Positions 21,836 through 35,264 of a stretch of 64,000 bases of DNA are shown piece after piece. This DNA comes from Mixophyes australis (lineage: Eukaryota > Chordata > Amphibia > Anura > Limnodynastidae), in NCBI GenBank assembly GCA_036250195.1, contig JAVHZZ010000004.1:321744628-321808627 (forward strand), read 5' to 3'. Numbering within the stretch: the first letter of the stretch is position 1; each line of letters begins with the position of its first letter. The translations under genes were made by a program, and so were the position numbers. The notes beneath the pieces are model-generated. The model was not told where the DNA came from. It saw only the letters and a list, made by a program, of their open reading frames with translations, and made no database searches.

Positions 21836-22351
21836 ATGCCATTCAAAACACGCAGTGGCAAAGAGAGAATAAGGCCTTCACCTTTGACTATTAGTGGCAG
21901 ATCCCAAAAAGTTACAGAGCCTACAATTGGTGCACAACTACTGTTACACGTCAAAGCCGAGCTGCAAGATAACAGTAAGGCATTAGAAGATAATGTTTGC
22001 TCTGATTCACAAATGACACCAATCCCTGTGGAGAGTCCATCCAACAGTGGTATGTCTAATCGTGAGCATTCTGTTAGTGTACCCATAAAGAAGGGCCCTT
22101 TCAGCATTTCTGCTGATGTGTACCTGAACAGCCTGAGTGTAGCCGATGATACACAAATTGAGGATGTCACTTTGGAAATAGAAGAGGATGAGGGGGAGAT
22201 TTGTGGAGGGGACGAGGGCGCTAATGAGGATGTTGATCATTATGATGCAGACAGATACCAAAGTGCCTTTCTCAATTTCTATTTATATTCTAGATTATAT
22301 AGACAGATAGGGTGGGTTGCGCTACATCTAGATGTGTGGAGCAGCCAATAA
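21836..22351 (+). pseudogene. Transposon-encoded ORF, acidic, no recognised domain
   Basis: This ATG-started open frame has 171 codons. The first ~130 residues look protein-like: a basic N-terminus (FKTRSGKERIRPS) followed by an acidic run (LEIEEDEGEICGGDEGANED). From about codon 140 the frame passes into tandem-repeat sequence and then into the 22302 insertion, so the last ~17 residues are foreign. It lies in a transposon between inverted ends. No DDE or zinc-finger pattern is visible. A truncated transposase N-terminus is my best guess. Confidence 0.4.
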
Positions 22352-23440
22352 ACGAACCTGAAGGTGTACAGGAGGGAATCCCTACCCTCCCAAGGTGAAA
22401 CAGGGTTTAAAATAAATAAATATCAGGTTCTGGGCGCTGATCAGTATGGAATGTATGACAGGATGGATAAGTGAAGTGGGATATAGTAGATATTTATTGT
22501 AACATGGTTTACATGAAACACAATCCGGCCGGAAAAAATTGTGCATACAATGCACTAAATGTGTGTTATAAAGGCACATAAAATCACAAAAATATCAGAA
22601 AAATATCACAAAAATGTCACAAAAATATGTATTTATATACAGGAGCTCAAAAAACAAATAGAAAGCAAAAAAACGGAAAAAAGTCACAGTCCTGGCTTAA
22701 CAATAAGCCCGCTAAGTATGCTATAAGCCCTTGTAGATATGGCGTTGATGAATAAGAAGTGTTGTCCAACGGACCAATATAAATGTCCAAAAAAGTCAAA
22801 CAAATGGTCCAGGATGACTTACATATTGTCGTATTTTTGTGATTTTATGTGCCTTTATAACACACCTTTAGTGCATTGTATGCACAATTTTTTCTGGCCG
22901 GATTGTGTTTCATGTAAACCATGTTACAATAAATATCTACTATATCCCACTTCACTTATCCATCCTGTCATACATTCCATAATGATCAGTGCCCAGAACC
23001 TGATATTTATTTATTTTAAACCCATATTCTAGATTATATAACGGCTGAATAGTTTTCTATTTTACTCCTAGTGGAGAGGGGATCTGATGCAGACAGATAC
23101 CAAACTGCCTTTGTCCATTTCTTTGTATATTCGAATTTCTAGTTCTACAGTCTATGCAGGCTGCTTTTTTTTCTATTTTACTACAAGTGGATGGGGGAGG
23201 TGGGGTCTGAGGCAGACAGATACCAAACTGCCTTTGTCCATTTCTTTGTATATACGAATTTCTAGTTCCACAGTTTGTGCAGGCTGCTTTTTTGATATTC
23301 AACTACAAGTGGAGGGCGGTGGGCATAGATAGCCACCAAACTACCGTGGTCCATTTAATTTTACTTTCTAGTTCCACATTCTGTGCAGGCTGCTTTTTTT
23401 ATATTGAACTACAATTGGAGGGTGTAATATACACCCAAAG
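22243..23440. repeat. ~120-bp tandem repeats (first unit interrupted by the foldback insert)
   Basis: GCAGACAGATACCAAA recurs at about 22247, 23089 and 23213, with a weaker unit near 23325. Each is followed by CCATTTCTTTGTATAT, then a GCAGGCTGCTTTTTT block. The unit at 22247 is the one split at 22302. Confidence 0.8.
22302..23023. mobile_element. Foldback insertion flanked by 17-bp direct repeats
   Basis: ATATTCTAGATTATATA occurs at 22285-22301 and again at 23024-23040, so the 722 bp between look inserted. About 190-bp inverted arms (22407-22597 and 22838-23020) share CAGGTTCTGGGC and AACATGGTTTACATGAAACA. A long target duplication suggests target-primed retrotransposition; the hairpin suggests a foldback element. 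Confidence 0.65.
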
Positions 23441-23930
23441 ACGATGGCTACATTGCCAATAATCAAAGATGGAGGAGGTAGACAACCAGGTTTGTCTGTA
23501 TAATTTGCAGACAAGTGTTTGATTTAAGGATGGCCTACCAGGGATTAAACTGTTTTTTTCATAGTTTATTAGCTTTAGAATTACCACAATTATCTAAGAA
23601 ACTGGTGGAGCACTAAATTAGGTTATTTTAGACAAAAAAATTGTATTTTTTTCAAAAATAGCAAAACAAAACCAAACCAAACCAAAACCAAAACCAAAAC
23701 ACGACGGTAATCCAGATCCAAAACCAAAAAAAAAACAAAAAACACGGGGGTCAGTGACCATCTCTAGTTAAAACCGTCATGGCGAGTAGAAAAGTGAGGG
23801 TTTGCAAAAAACACAAATCTGGCTGTTTTGACGGTGATTTACCCTTTAGTGCATCCAGCGGCTAGATTTACGCCGTAAGATGCCAAAAACCGACAGTTTA
23901 ACAAAACCGCCCGCTAGTAAATCTAGCCCC

Positions 23931-24519
23931 TAATGACTTGTGTATTTGGCCCTAGAATCCTCCAACATCAGTCCTCCATCATCCAATTTCACAGGTGCAT
24001 TACATTACTAATCTGTGCTGTTAGAGGACCCTGCTTCTTCCACTAACTTGCAGTTCACATCTGCCTATCACACTCAAGTTTCGCCAGGCACTTTTGATGT
24101 TCATATTACATTAGTGTTGTTAATTATTATTTTTTTTAAACACTATTTAGGTAATATATTGAAATAATGAAAGGGTATTGCAATACTCTCTATTTATTTT
24201 AACTGTAAACACTACAGACATTGCACTAGAACATAGGCGGGAAAACTTTTGATAAGATTTTGATAATTCTGGCCACTGGACAGTCTTCTACTGCCAATGT
24301 TCCAGATGACCAATATCGTTTATTTGTACAGTGCCCAGTTGTCAAAGTGGAAATTTCATAGTGATGGTATGAAACATTTAATGGGAATATAAGTGAATGG
24401 AATTTGATAGTTTTACAATGAAAGTATTAGGCAAATGGTGGTATGGCTTACCACCGTATACACCACCACTTCGACCACTGACTGTGCCACAAACTTCCCC
24501 AGCCAAAAAACAACAATGT
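23931..24519. other. Intergenic, nothing recognised
   Basis: No supported gene or repeat. Confidence 0.4.
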
Positions 24520-24845
24520 ACATACAAGGTTGAGGTACAGTTGTAAAACAAAGGGTAGAGGGGGCTCTGCTCATGAGAGCTTACAGTCTACAATCTAGAG
24601 GGAGGAAGCAATGCTGAGGCAATAGAAGCAAGTGGGAATCGAAGTGGACATGGCATTGTAGCTGATAAAACATGCAAATGATGTAGTACCAGGTGGGGAT
24701 AGTTTATAGGGAAGGGTTTTAAGAGAGAGCTTGAAGATTGAAGGTGTCTGGTCAAGCAGGGTAGAGTGTTCCATAAGTGGAGTGAGAGTTGATTTTGAGA
24801 CAGGAAATAAAATCGAGCAATCCGGGTATGCTTCCATCATTTTCT
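24520..24845 (-). mobile_element. LINE 3'-end remnant (L2/CR1 type)
   Basis: On the minus strand, a short coding trace with LMEHSTLLDQTPSIFKLSLK is followed by AGATTGTAAGCTCTCATGAG and GCAGAGCCC. This is the layout of L2-like 3' ends (a ...LWN-S-P...F-K-LK-like end, then TTGTAAGCTC...GGGC). It is old and 5'-truncated. Confidence 0.5.
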
Positions 24846-26102
24846 GTCCATGAGTTACAGAATCGGATGCCTATTCAAAGAACTTCTGCATCATTACCAG
24901 CAAAACAGATTATTTTGTTTTTTAATCTTTTTTCTCTGGCAACAGTTAACTAAAATTAATTATTATCTTCAACAGTTCTACAGACATTGGGAATGAGGCT
25001 GTTGTCAACACACTGATACTTTTATCTCTCACATATTTTGTTTTACATGGTTTATGAATGCCTGAAGAGCTTGTGTCTCATGTCAATGCCTAAGTATTGA
25101 CTCCCTTTCAGGTGCAGCAACTAATGTGCCCATTTTCTGCTTGTGATATTTTAAAAAATACACTTGCTGATATCACAGTGTATTTACAGGTTATTTATAC
25201 ATCTATATAGCTAATGACAAGTAACAAAAAAAATAGTTTTTTTGCAATGTGTTTGGAAAAACACACCAGTTGAGATCACAATAAATTGCTTGTGTATTTC
25301 TACACAGAGATAACTAGTAATGAAGCATAGACAGAGAACCACTGTGTTCTGTTAATATAAGTGGAAATCATTTGTAAAGATGCAAAACAGTTCGGAATGT
25401 AGTTCAAAACCAGCTTCAGACCTACCATGTGCCTTGACCAGTGCAGTATGCGCACATATTTGGTCTGGGGTACATCAGACTTGCCTACTTTGACCAGGGT
25501 TAGGGGGGGGGGGGGCGTGGTGGTTTGACTTCTGTAACCTGATTGGTTGCTATGTATTACAGTATGCTTGTGCATATTGCACTATATTATTATTTAAGCA
25601 CAGATTTCTAAAACATCAACAGGGTGACGTGGTACAGTGTTAGAATATATAGGCAGTGACATCAAATCAAAATGAACTATAAGACTTGCAAAGAGAATGC
25701 ATGCAATTTATTGCTCATTTTTATGGTCCCAGAACTACTGCAAAGCTTCTCTGTGTTGACATTTATTAGGGAATAATTTAAAATGTTCTAACCCTTACGT
25801 TAGAATGACTATATAAATGCAGGACTACAGTTCTTCAATTAATCATATGCGTGCTTTCTAAATCTGAACCATTCTATGAACTGAACTTGACCTGCCAAAA
25901 CAAACATATTTTTTTTAATTAGTCAGAACTATATTAAAAGTACAATTTCACTGAAGAAAACTAACTCCTAAAATTTAGCCCATCTTCACATGTTTAAAAT
26001 TCCCTATATTTTCTACTGATGATTAAGTTACCTTTATGTTGTTTGCTTGTTTGTTTATTATGAATTAAAAAGTATGTATTTTGTCTATTAACAGTTTTTT
26101 TT
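24846..26102. other. Intergenic with poly-G run
   Basis: There is a run of 13 G at about 25503-25515. Otherwise AT-rich without recognised features. Confidence 0.5.
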
Positions 26103-26418
26103 ATATAGCACATACATATTATGCAGTGCTTTACAGAGAGTATTTAATCATATGCATCAGTCCTGCAACACAGTGGTGATTACAATCTATATTCCTTACC
26201 ATACAGACATAAACACTAGGATTCATCTTGTCAGAAGACAATAAACCTACCAGTATGTCTTTGCAGTGTGGGAAGAAACCAGAGCACCTGGAGGAAACCC
26301 ATTCAAACACGGGTAGAACATACAATCTCTGCACAGATAGGGCCCTGGTTGCAATTGGATCCATAATCACAGAGCTGTGAGGCAGCAATGCTAACCATTG
26401 TGCCACTGTGCAGCCCCC
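26103..26418 (-). mobile_element. tRNA-type SINE, near full length but diverged
   Basis: This is the most complete copy of the SINE. Read on the minus strand, it begins GCTGCACAGTGGCACAATGG (A-box region), continues through GCTGCCTCACAGCTCTG and GATCCAATTGCAAC, and ends in a LINE-like tail (AAAGCACTGCATAATATG...GCTATATAAA). Confidence 0.8.
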
Positions 26419-28013
26419 AAAATTGCAATATTGTAGAAATAGATGGAGTACCTATGTTTCTATAAATTGGATAACTTGGTGTACACAATTCTCCAAATTA
26501 CTGAATTAGGATTATGCTAATACAAAGTGATACAAAGTTTTGAGCTAACAGTGGAGTAAATTTCACAGCATCACTTTGCATATTTACGTGTCTTGTGTAC
26601 CAACATTGAAGGTTATTTACTAACAATGCTCAAAGGTGCAAATCTGGGCTAAATCTATTACAACGAAATAGACATTTTTTTTAAATAACTCTTTTGTTTC
26701 TACATATTGGTAAATGTTCACTGTCTGGTCTTATTCTCTACAGTGCATATGATAATATTTAAAAAAATGTACATTAAAAATTAGGGTCATGGACATCTTT
26801 GTCGTTCATTTCATTGTTATTAAAATCAGAACTGCATAGCAGAATGGAGACATAAACGAGCCCTACTGAGGGTGGAGATGTGAAGGTGGAGGGACCTGTC
26901 ACATCTGCACCTGTCACCGTCCTTGTCTCTTCTACTCACTTATCCTCAAGTGCCTGCCAAGGATGACTTATTGTCTTTGATCCTTACCATGGGAATACAT
27001 CATGATTAATACATTTTCTTTCATGTTTTCTTTTTACTTTGAAGAATAACTATTTTCCTATATTTTAAAATTAATTTCTGTTTATACCTCTCCCTGTCAT
27101 AATATTGCACCCCCCAAAATTTTGCACCCTCCCAAAATCCCTTGTGCCTTAGGCTGCAGCATATTCAGCCTACTGGATAATCAGTCTCTGTTCAAAATGC
27201 AAAAAATACATTATTATTAAATAAATATAGACATTATGAGGGTAATACCAACATCCACACAAATGGCATTAACGATGGCATGCATAGATACACCTGTCCA
27301 GCTGCAAATATTTCCTGGTTATTATTTTAAAATGTTGGCAACTATGTCCTTATTGTGCCAAATTTTGCCCATACCACACAAGTCAATCATAAGTTCACAC
27401 CCAAATATGCATAAAATTATCTATTTGCTAAGAATTTTTCCGCTTCCACTTTGCTATTGACTCCAAATTATGTTACTACTGCTAGTTTTTATTATAACCA
27501 TCCATAAACGACAAGAACTATCTATGTTGCTGGTTGGATCCATCTGTATAACCAAATATATTAAAAACTATAGCTTCTTATATGAACTACATTGTACATA
27601 TAAAGAGAATGTCACACTAGTCATAGTAAATGGACTGTTGTCTCGATATAATATATATCAATGTTTTGCTTTGCTAGATAATCCATAATTAATTAAAGTT
27701 GAGGTGCAACCCGCCAGCTGAAAGTGAGCAGCAAAAGAAAAGAAGCAGTAATATATCAGGTGATTAGAATCCCTTCATTATTTGGAAATAGAGTTAGACA
27801 CTGTTGCCATTTATTAGAATTATTGGTAACAAAAGTTACAGTGTTGTATATGCTACATTTCAAACACTGAATACAAAGCACCCGATATTCTCTCGCTACA
27901 ATTGTTTGGAATTAATTTCTCTATTACTGAGGGTTTATAGATGTTTATAATTACAACTTTACTGACTAATAGGCAGTCTATCTAAAAGGGACTTATTGGA
28001 TGTAACCACATAA
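26419..28013. other. Intergenic, nothing recognised
   Basis: Short ORFs at 27236-27460 and 27470-27688 have no recognisable similarity and no splice context. Confidence 0.45.
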
Positions 28014-28207
28014 GGGGCCTGATTCATTAATTATCTTAACTTGAGAAACTTCTTATTTCAGTCTCCTGGACAAAACCATGTTACAATGTAAGGGGTGCAA
28101 ATTAGTATCCTGTTTTGCACATAAGTTAAATACTGACTGTTTTTTCATGTAGCACACAAATACTTGATAGCTTATTTGTACACTGAAATTTAAAGTTGAT
28201 ATTTGTG
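28014..28207. mobile_element. MITE family B, left arm only
   Basis: GGGCCTGATTCATTAA through to GATATTTGTGT, then the copy breaks off where the inverted arm should begin. A (TTA)n repeat follows. Confidence 0.85.
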
Positions 28208-28229
28208 TATCAAATTATTATTATTTTTT

Positions 28230-28238
28230 TTAAATTAA

Positions 28239-28269
<31 letters not shown>

Positions 28270-28270
28270 T
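28230..28270. repeat. (ATT)n microsatellite
   Basis: About ten ATT units. Confidence 0.9.
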
Positions 28271-29683
28271 GTTCAAAACATTGCACAATAGCTATTTAAA
28301 TATAAAGTTACATATATAAACATTTATATACCAATGACTCATTTTCTTATATATAAATAATTTTCTTTGCCAACATACATGGTTTGAACAGGAATGGAGT
28401 CATTGTGTGTTAGACAATTACATAGTTGAAATATTTTAATAATAGACAATTATTTTCCTCTAAAAGTAACCTGTATACTGAATCAATCAATTGATGTTAA
28501 AGGTGATTTTGCTCCCCCCATCAGTCATCTAATTCAGCATGAATTACTGCAATAGGAAAATTATGTTGGATGGGGGACAGAGCTTTTTTGTGAAATTGTG
28601 GAAGCAGTTAAGGTTGACCTTTTCTTCTAGGCAAAAAAATGCTCGGCATATTGCACCAGGCAAGATATAACAGAAACTCAGCTGATTCATTTGTTATAAT
28701 TTTTGAGTAAAAAAAAAACCTACACTACAATAGTATTGTATCTTGGTCAGAAAGAAAAAAAGGCATTTCAATTTTTCTGTATTTCAATATTTCATATTTA
28801 AGCAAAGCAGTTAAAGCGTATTAATTTATTTGTAAGGCCTTACCAAACAGTATAGTAATATGTTATAGTATAGACTTGTAGAAAAAAAAATCTTATTAGT
28901 AAACACTCCAAACATGTATTATAGTTACAATGTACCAGTATGTTTTAGCCTTAAGCTTTCAAGGGTGCAATCTATTTAAATAATAAAGTGGTTTCTGAAA
29001 GCCCATGAGCAGTACAATCTTGTTTTCATTTTTACATTATGATTAAGATTCAGTAATATATTGCAAACTAGAACGTAAAAAAACTTTACTGCTACATTAC
29101 TAAAACTTACTTAGAGGGATAGAAGGCTAAATTAATATTTTTACTGGTCCACACTGGACCAATGTTTATTTTAGCAATTAAAGAAGTTTATGCTTTAGTG
29201 ACCATTTCACTTGAGATGAAACAATTTAGGAAAGTCGGTGATTCTTTGAATTTCAGTGTTTCTGATCTGACCTGTTGAAGGTCAAGTTCAAAAAAAGATT
29301 CTAATGACAAATAAAATAAATAATCTGATAATGTGTTTTTAAATTATTTATTTTTTTCTACTCATTAATAAAATATTTGTGAATCATTTTTCTGAAATTA
29401 GTGTTGGTCAACTGTTGGTGAACATACCCATGGTATTCATTCCAGTCGTAGTCAGTTTAACCATACTGACTACCCCGACAGCGAGCACAACGACATGGCA
29501 CTTCCGAAGACTACTACCCCGACCTGAAGAAAAAAAGACTTACCATGACACAGAGGAAGTGATGTGATGACCTGATGTGTTTCCGACTGAAGAAAATGAC
29601 GTCACAGCAAAACGCGATGGACGGACCGGCTGCCATTCATCCAATGTAAGTATTATTTTAGGGGTAAGGGTTAGAAATTAAGG
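28271..29683. other. Intergenic, nothing recognised
   Basis: AT-rich and without a supported gene; a small ORF at 29379-29567 is unsupported. Confidence 0.45.
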
Positions 29684-29770
29684 TTAGGGTTAGGAGCAAG
29701 GGTTAACCTTACCATTACAAGCCGGACCCGGCTTGTAAAGGTAAGGTTAACCCTAACTCCTAACCCTACA
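29684..29770. repeat. Palindrome with TTAGGG-like units
   Basis: The left arm (29684-29725, with TTAGGGTTAGGAGCAAGGG) and the right arm (29728-29770) are inverted copies around GCCGGACCCGGC. Only two TTAGGG-like units are present, so this is not a telomeric array. Confidence 0.75.
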
Positions 29771-31556
29771 CCCATTCATTCATCTCTATAACTCGCCTTC
29801 ACACAGGGGTCTAGGAACCTGGGAGGTAAGGGGGCAGTTGCCCCTCCATGATTTCTATTGGGTGGGGCAAAGACTGTATTTTGCCCCCCCCCATAAAATT
29901 CTACACAAAAGTGAATGGGGATGAACACAATGACAATGGGCATGAAGCGATAATAGCTTTATTTAAACTCGCCAACTGTTGTCTTTTCTTTTAACCAAAA
30001 AAAAAGTTATCTCCATGCTTGTTTTGCAAACATTTTCTTCTTGCAAATGCTTTTTCTTTTTCTTTACTAGAAGCCCCCCTCATTTTGCTATCGCAATTTA
30101 CAGTAAGCATTAGCAGACACATGAAACTGGGAAGCTGCACCTTCCTTTGACTGTTTTTGAAAGTTGTACATTAATAGAAAAGAGAGCGCAAATTATTCTT
30201 TATTCTGGGGGGGCGGAGTTTAAGTGATTGACAGGCTGGGTCACTGAGGAGAGGACCTGAGGAGAAGCAAGAGAGGCCAATATGCTGCCTGCATGTTCCG
30301 TGTCACTGATTGCAGATAACCGACAGCCAGAAAGGTTCTTCTGATAAGCCTCCAAACCTCCCCTGTCCCCACAATACCTCACTGCACTGCAGCCACTGTT
30401 AGTAAAATGGAACATGCAAGCAGTAAAGTGGCCACCCCTTCCATCTCAGGTCCTATCCTCCTACCCTGCTCATCCGGGTCCCAGACTGTTAGTAGCAGCC
30501 ATCAATGACTCAGTCATGGCACAGAAAAGCACTAAATATTTTTTTGTCAGTCGAAGTACTGAATTATCATCAAAGCAACAATGGGTCAGTTTCATTAATG
30601 TACGACACGAAAGCTTGGAGTGAGACCCTCACCCTGATGATGATCTACATGTAGTGAAAACACCAGATGAAGGTGAGTTTTTGGTAAAATTAGGTCTGTT
30701 CACCATGGAAAGTTAGGCGTACTCAGCAGCTGAGAATCAATTAAAAAATCCATTTTAAAATAATTGAATTGTATTTATTTAAGTAGTAATAAATTGTTTG
30801 CAATTTATAGATTACATTGCTACTGTGCTTTATCTATACCTATAGTAACATCATGGCTGGCTGGAATCAAATATATATATGTAACACCCCCTTCTGTAAT
30901 ATGCATTATCAAGGTGTATATACATATATTGAATGATGTAGATGATCCTCACCTGTGTGCTTGGTTTTCAGTGCCTCCACCTGAATCACCTCTTTCTCTT
31001 CTGGGGGTGTTCTTGAAATACACCAAGGGGGAGATACGTGAAACCGAAATAAGAAAAACAAAACGTAAGCGCTCCAAGCTCAGAAATAATCAATAAATAA
31101 TGAAGGTCTATTCTCTGTCGCAACTTCACTCAAGGGTGCCAAACCTTAATAAACAGAATGAAATAATAAACAGAAAATAATAAAACATATAGGGTGCACC
31201 AAGGAAAATAATCCTAATATTAAAAAAAAAAAAATTGATAGTGGACTTCGCTATAGAATAATACATTTATTGTAAAAAATATACTTGAGATGATCTAGAA
31301 ATGGTCATATACACTTGAATCGCAAATACATATAAGACTTCTAAAACGTATTATAGATAATAACAATAAGTTTGAATAAGCATAAGGAACATTTGGTAAA
31401 AAGTAATATATTCAATCTTGGATAAAAATATCCTCATTCTAGATATTGATGCAAAATAAAACGACAAACTGTATGGCCAGTACGCTTTGCAAAAAAAGTC
31501 TAAAATCCTGGACAGTAGAATAATCAGTATCTGGAATAATGAACCAGCAAATAACT

Positions 31557-32516
<960 letters not shown>

Positions 32517-33770
32517 TAACAAACAGCAGTAAAAAGAAACAGTCTCACCCAGACATCTTGCACCTAATGACTGTGCTATTCACACAACCATAGATGGGAG
32601 TTCTAGGTAATCCATAGAATATCATGTGGACACTATGTATCCTTAGTGCTCGCGATCTTGATGCTATAAAGTAAAAACCCCCAGGCTGTTTAGGGAATGT
32701 ACTTTTCCTATAGAATTCAGGCAGCCAAATGGTGCATTTCAATCCCGATCTGGACTGGTTCATTTCATAAGGGTGGAGATAAAATGATGTATCTGCTTCT
32801 AACATATCTGTCCAGTAATGTCCAATGTTGATTACTTTAATGAAGCTGCTTATCCAGGCATATTCTACTGTTAGAAAATCACTGACGCGTTTCGTCTGCT
32901 TGGGAGTTGATGTTTTCAAAGAAACCCCCTGCCCAATACTAACACGCTGTGACACACTGTGTGCTGCAAAAGCCAGCCAGGCACATTTTTTGATCTGGTA
33001 CCACTAAATGCAGCTTTTAATCTACTTCGGCATAGTTTGAAATAATAGTGTGAACAATACAGTAATAAGACAGTGTGGATGAAAGTAGAGCACCAACTCT
33101 TACTATGAACTGCAGGTTAACAGAATAACTCTCAATAAATCAGTAATATCAACAGCATAAGACATAAACATTAATTGTCACAACCTTATACACTGGATCA
33201 ATATATCAGATGCTAACCTTACTGGCTCCTGGTACTGTGAATTATCTCAAGGGGTGAATGTATATATATTTACTTATATCTATATATTATATTGCTGAAC
33301 ACACACACTGGCAGCACTCAAACACACCATACAGATGGAGCAGCGCACTGCTAGTTGGGGCTCTTCTGTATGGATGCCAGCATGGCATGGATGCAAGTTG
33401 TGTCCAGTTTGCAGCTTTTAGGGGTCTTTCAATCACTTGCAGCAAGGTACAACAGTCACAGTTTGCAAACCTTCCTGTAGCAACAACTGTAAAATCCTCA
33501 GCTTGTATCCTTGCTTAATCCTGGGACTTGTAGTTTTACAAATTAAATTTAACACCAGAGGGATCACTTTGTGGTATAAGCTCAATTGCCTATTTAAACA
33601 AAACCTTTGTGCACATTTACCTGTCCACCCATTTATCCCTGACTCTTCAGCCCTTGTGGACAGATATAGTCCAAATCCCACTTGGATAACAGATAGGTAA
33701 ATTAACCACAGTTACTTATCAGGACCAGTGTGAAAAATGAGGGAAAAATCTGCCCGACGAAGCACCCACC
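32517..33770. other. Unclassified repeat-like DNA inside the hAT element
   Basis: It contains TGACGCGTTTCGTC near 32883 and AACTACAAGTCCCAGGATTA (inverted, around 33515-33535), motifs often seen in interspersed repeats. No boundaries or coding region can be assigned. Confidence 0.35.
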
Positions 33771-33775
33771 TCCTG

Positions 33776-34079
33776 CAGTGGTTTCGCTGAAAAGCTCAGT
33801 AAGGAGTCTGATACAACGAAAGCCCTTATCCAGCAGGTTGTATTGCTCTTGGTACTCATCATGACTGTGCCTGCTTCAGCTGCGACATCGGAGCATGTCT
33901 TTAGCGCACTTCACCATTTGCAAATGTATCTGAGGTCTACCGTGACGCAGAAATGCCTGATGCAGATCCTGATACTTCATGTTCATCAAGAACACACAAC
34001 TGCGCTGAACTTGTACGTCGTGTTGAGAGAGTTTGCAACCAGAAATGAAGACAGGAAATGTATTTTCGGCAAAATGTAG
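33776..34079 (+). pseudogene. hAT transposase C-terminal dimerisation domain
   Basis: This frame ends a hAT-family transposase. It reads LLVLIMTVPASAATSEHVFS, then ALHHLQMYLRSTVTQKCL and ILHVHQEHTTALNL. This is the hydrophobic dimerisation block of hAT transposases (the usual pattern is a VP.S.A..ER.FSALRR.KT.LRST...RL pattern). The Glu-Arg pair typical before FSAL is Glu-His here. In-frame sequence continues upstream to at least 33776 (ESDTTKALIQQ). The catalytic RNase H-fold core is not recognisable upstream, so this is a relic. The stop is at 34079, followed by the element's right end. Confidence 0.85.
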
Positions 34080-34249
34080 GAGTAGGTCCTTCATGCTACT
34101 TTCCAAAGTCATGGTATCTGTTTTAAACTTGTGAAACTTTTATAAGTGATAGATTGTCTTAATATTACTGCCAAATGTTTTTTAATATAAATTGCCTTAG
34201 TATAGATTTAATACAGCTTGATTGATTTGTTTATTTAAAAAACTCTAAG

Positions 34250-34425
34250 GGCTAGATTTACTAAGCTGCGAGTTTGAAAAAGTGGGGATGTTGCCTATAG
34301 CAACCAATCAGATTCTAGCTGTCATTTTGTAGAAAGCACTAAATAAATGAAAGCTAGAATCTGATTGGTTGCTATAGGCAACATCCCCACTTTTTCAAAC
34401 CCGCAGCTTAGTAAATCTAGCCCTA
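34250..34425. mobile_element. MITE family A with TAA target duplication
   Basis: Near-perfect palindrome, GGGCTAGATTTACTAAGCTG ... inverse ending CTAGCCC. TAA is present directly outside both ends, matching the TWA target of PIF/Harbinger transposons. Confidence 0.9.
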
Positions 34426-35264
34426 AGTGTTCCATTCATAAAAAAATAATAAATAACCTGTATTGATAAGGAACTACTATTTACTTTACTTTTACCTTGA
34501 ATTTTGGTGTGGTGCGTCCAGTAACAAATATGAGATAAAGCATCTAAAATTTTTAACACATAGCATAACCAGTGAGGCAATGACTATATATTTAAAAATA
34601 CTCCCAATCAAATAAAATTAGACTGTCAACGAAATCTGAATAAAAACTAGGTAATGATTATGAAAAATGTAAATTTTTAAGATGAACAATTAAATGTATC
34701 TATCTTTCTAAAAGCTATTGTACTATTTGGTAGTTGATATTAAAAATAATAATATTTATTTAATAATATATAAATATTGTTTGTAGTAAAATAAACCCCT
34801 GAAACACTGACAAAGATTTTGGGAGTCTTTGTCTACAGTCACTGTTAGAACTGTCATAAAATAAGATACCAAGCATGAGAAAAAAAAGTCTACATGCCCT
34901 ATAGAAGTCCTTGGCCTTTTGCTCCCCACATGAAATTTTCTGTTCCTGCGCCCCTGCCTGTGCATTGTGCTCACACTTTGTTATATGATATCAAATAGGT
35001 AATATTGTCTGATGAACATATCTCATACATGATGAATGTTTAGGTCAGTTTTACTTTGATTCGCCTAGTTATGTAATTTCACAAGTAGGAGTAGTCATCA
35101 TCTTTATCCTTTATCTCCAATGTATATGTATCATTTTCGGATAAGCACAGCAGCCCTCTGAGGCTTCACCTGCAGCCCCCAGCTGTGGTACTGGCACCAA
35201 GACGTTAGCAGCAGATCTCATTTAAGTCCTGTAGAGGTGCGGCCTCTATGGCTCTGACTTATTT

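Larger units (their letters stand above)
20733..23766 (+). mobile_element. DNA transposon with TAGAGATGG/CCATCTCTA ends, internally rearranged
   Basis: TAGAGATGGGCGGGTCCGG at the left faces ...CAGTGACCATCTCTA at the right. The left flank region has paired GGTTCCCCGAGAACCGAACC motifs. The inside holds a 100-bp tandem array, two short ORFs, a second tandem array and a foldback insertion. The class is unclear; a hAT-like or Harbinger-like origin is possible, and no catalytic domain is visible. Confidence 0.5.
19883..23930. mobile_element. Outer inverted-end element containing nested transposons
   Basis: GGGCTAGATTCACTAAG at the left faces CTAGTAAATCTAGCCCC at the right. The sequence just inside each end (GGCGGCAGTTT on the left, CCGACAGTTTAACAAAACCG on the right) is related to the MITE C family seen at 46754 and 57341. 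It encloses a MITE A copy and a ~3-kb second element. Confidence 0.6.

Noticed and set aside
29684..29770. TTAGGG units as an interstitial telomere
   Set aside because: Only two units, and they sit in a palindrome that looks like a transposon end.
30414..30623. ORF as the N-terminus of the hAT transposase in the same element
   Set aside because: Its position and a SRSTELSSKQQ stretch are suggestive, but no zinc finger or recognisable block is present.
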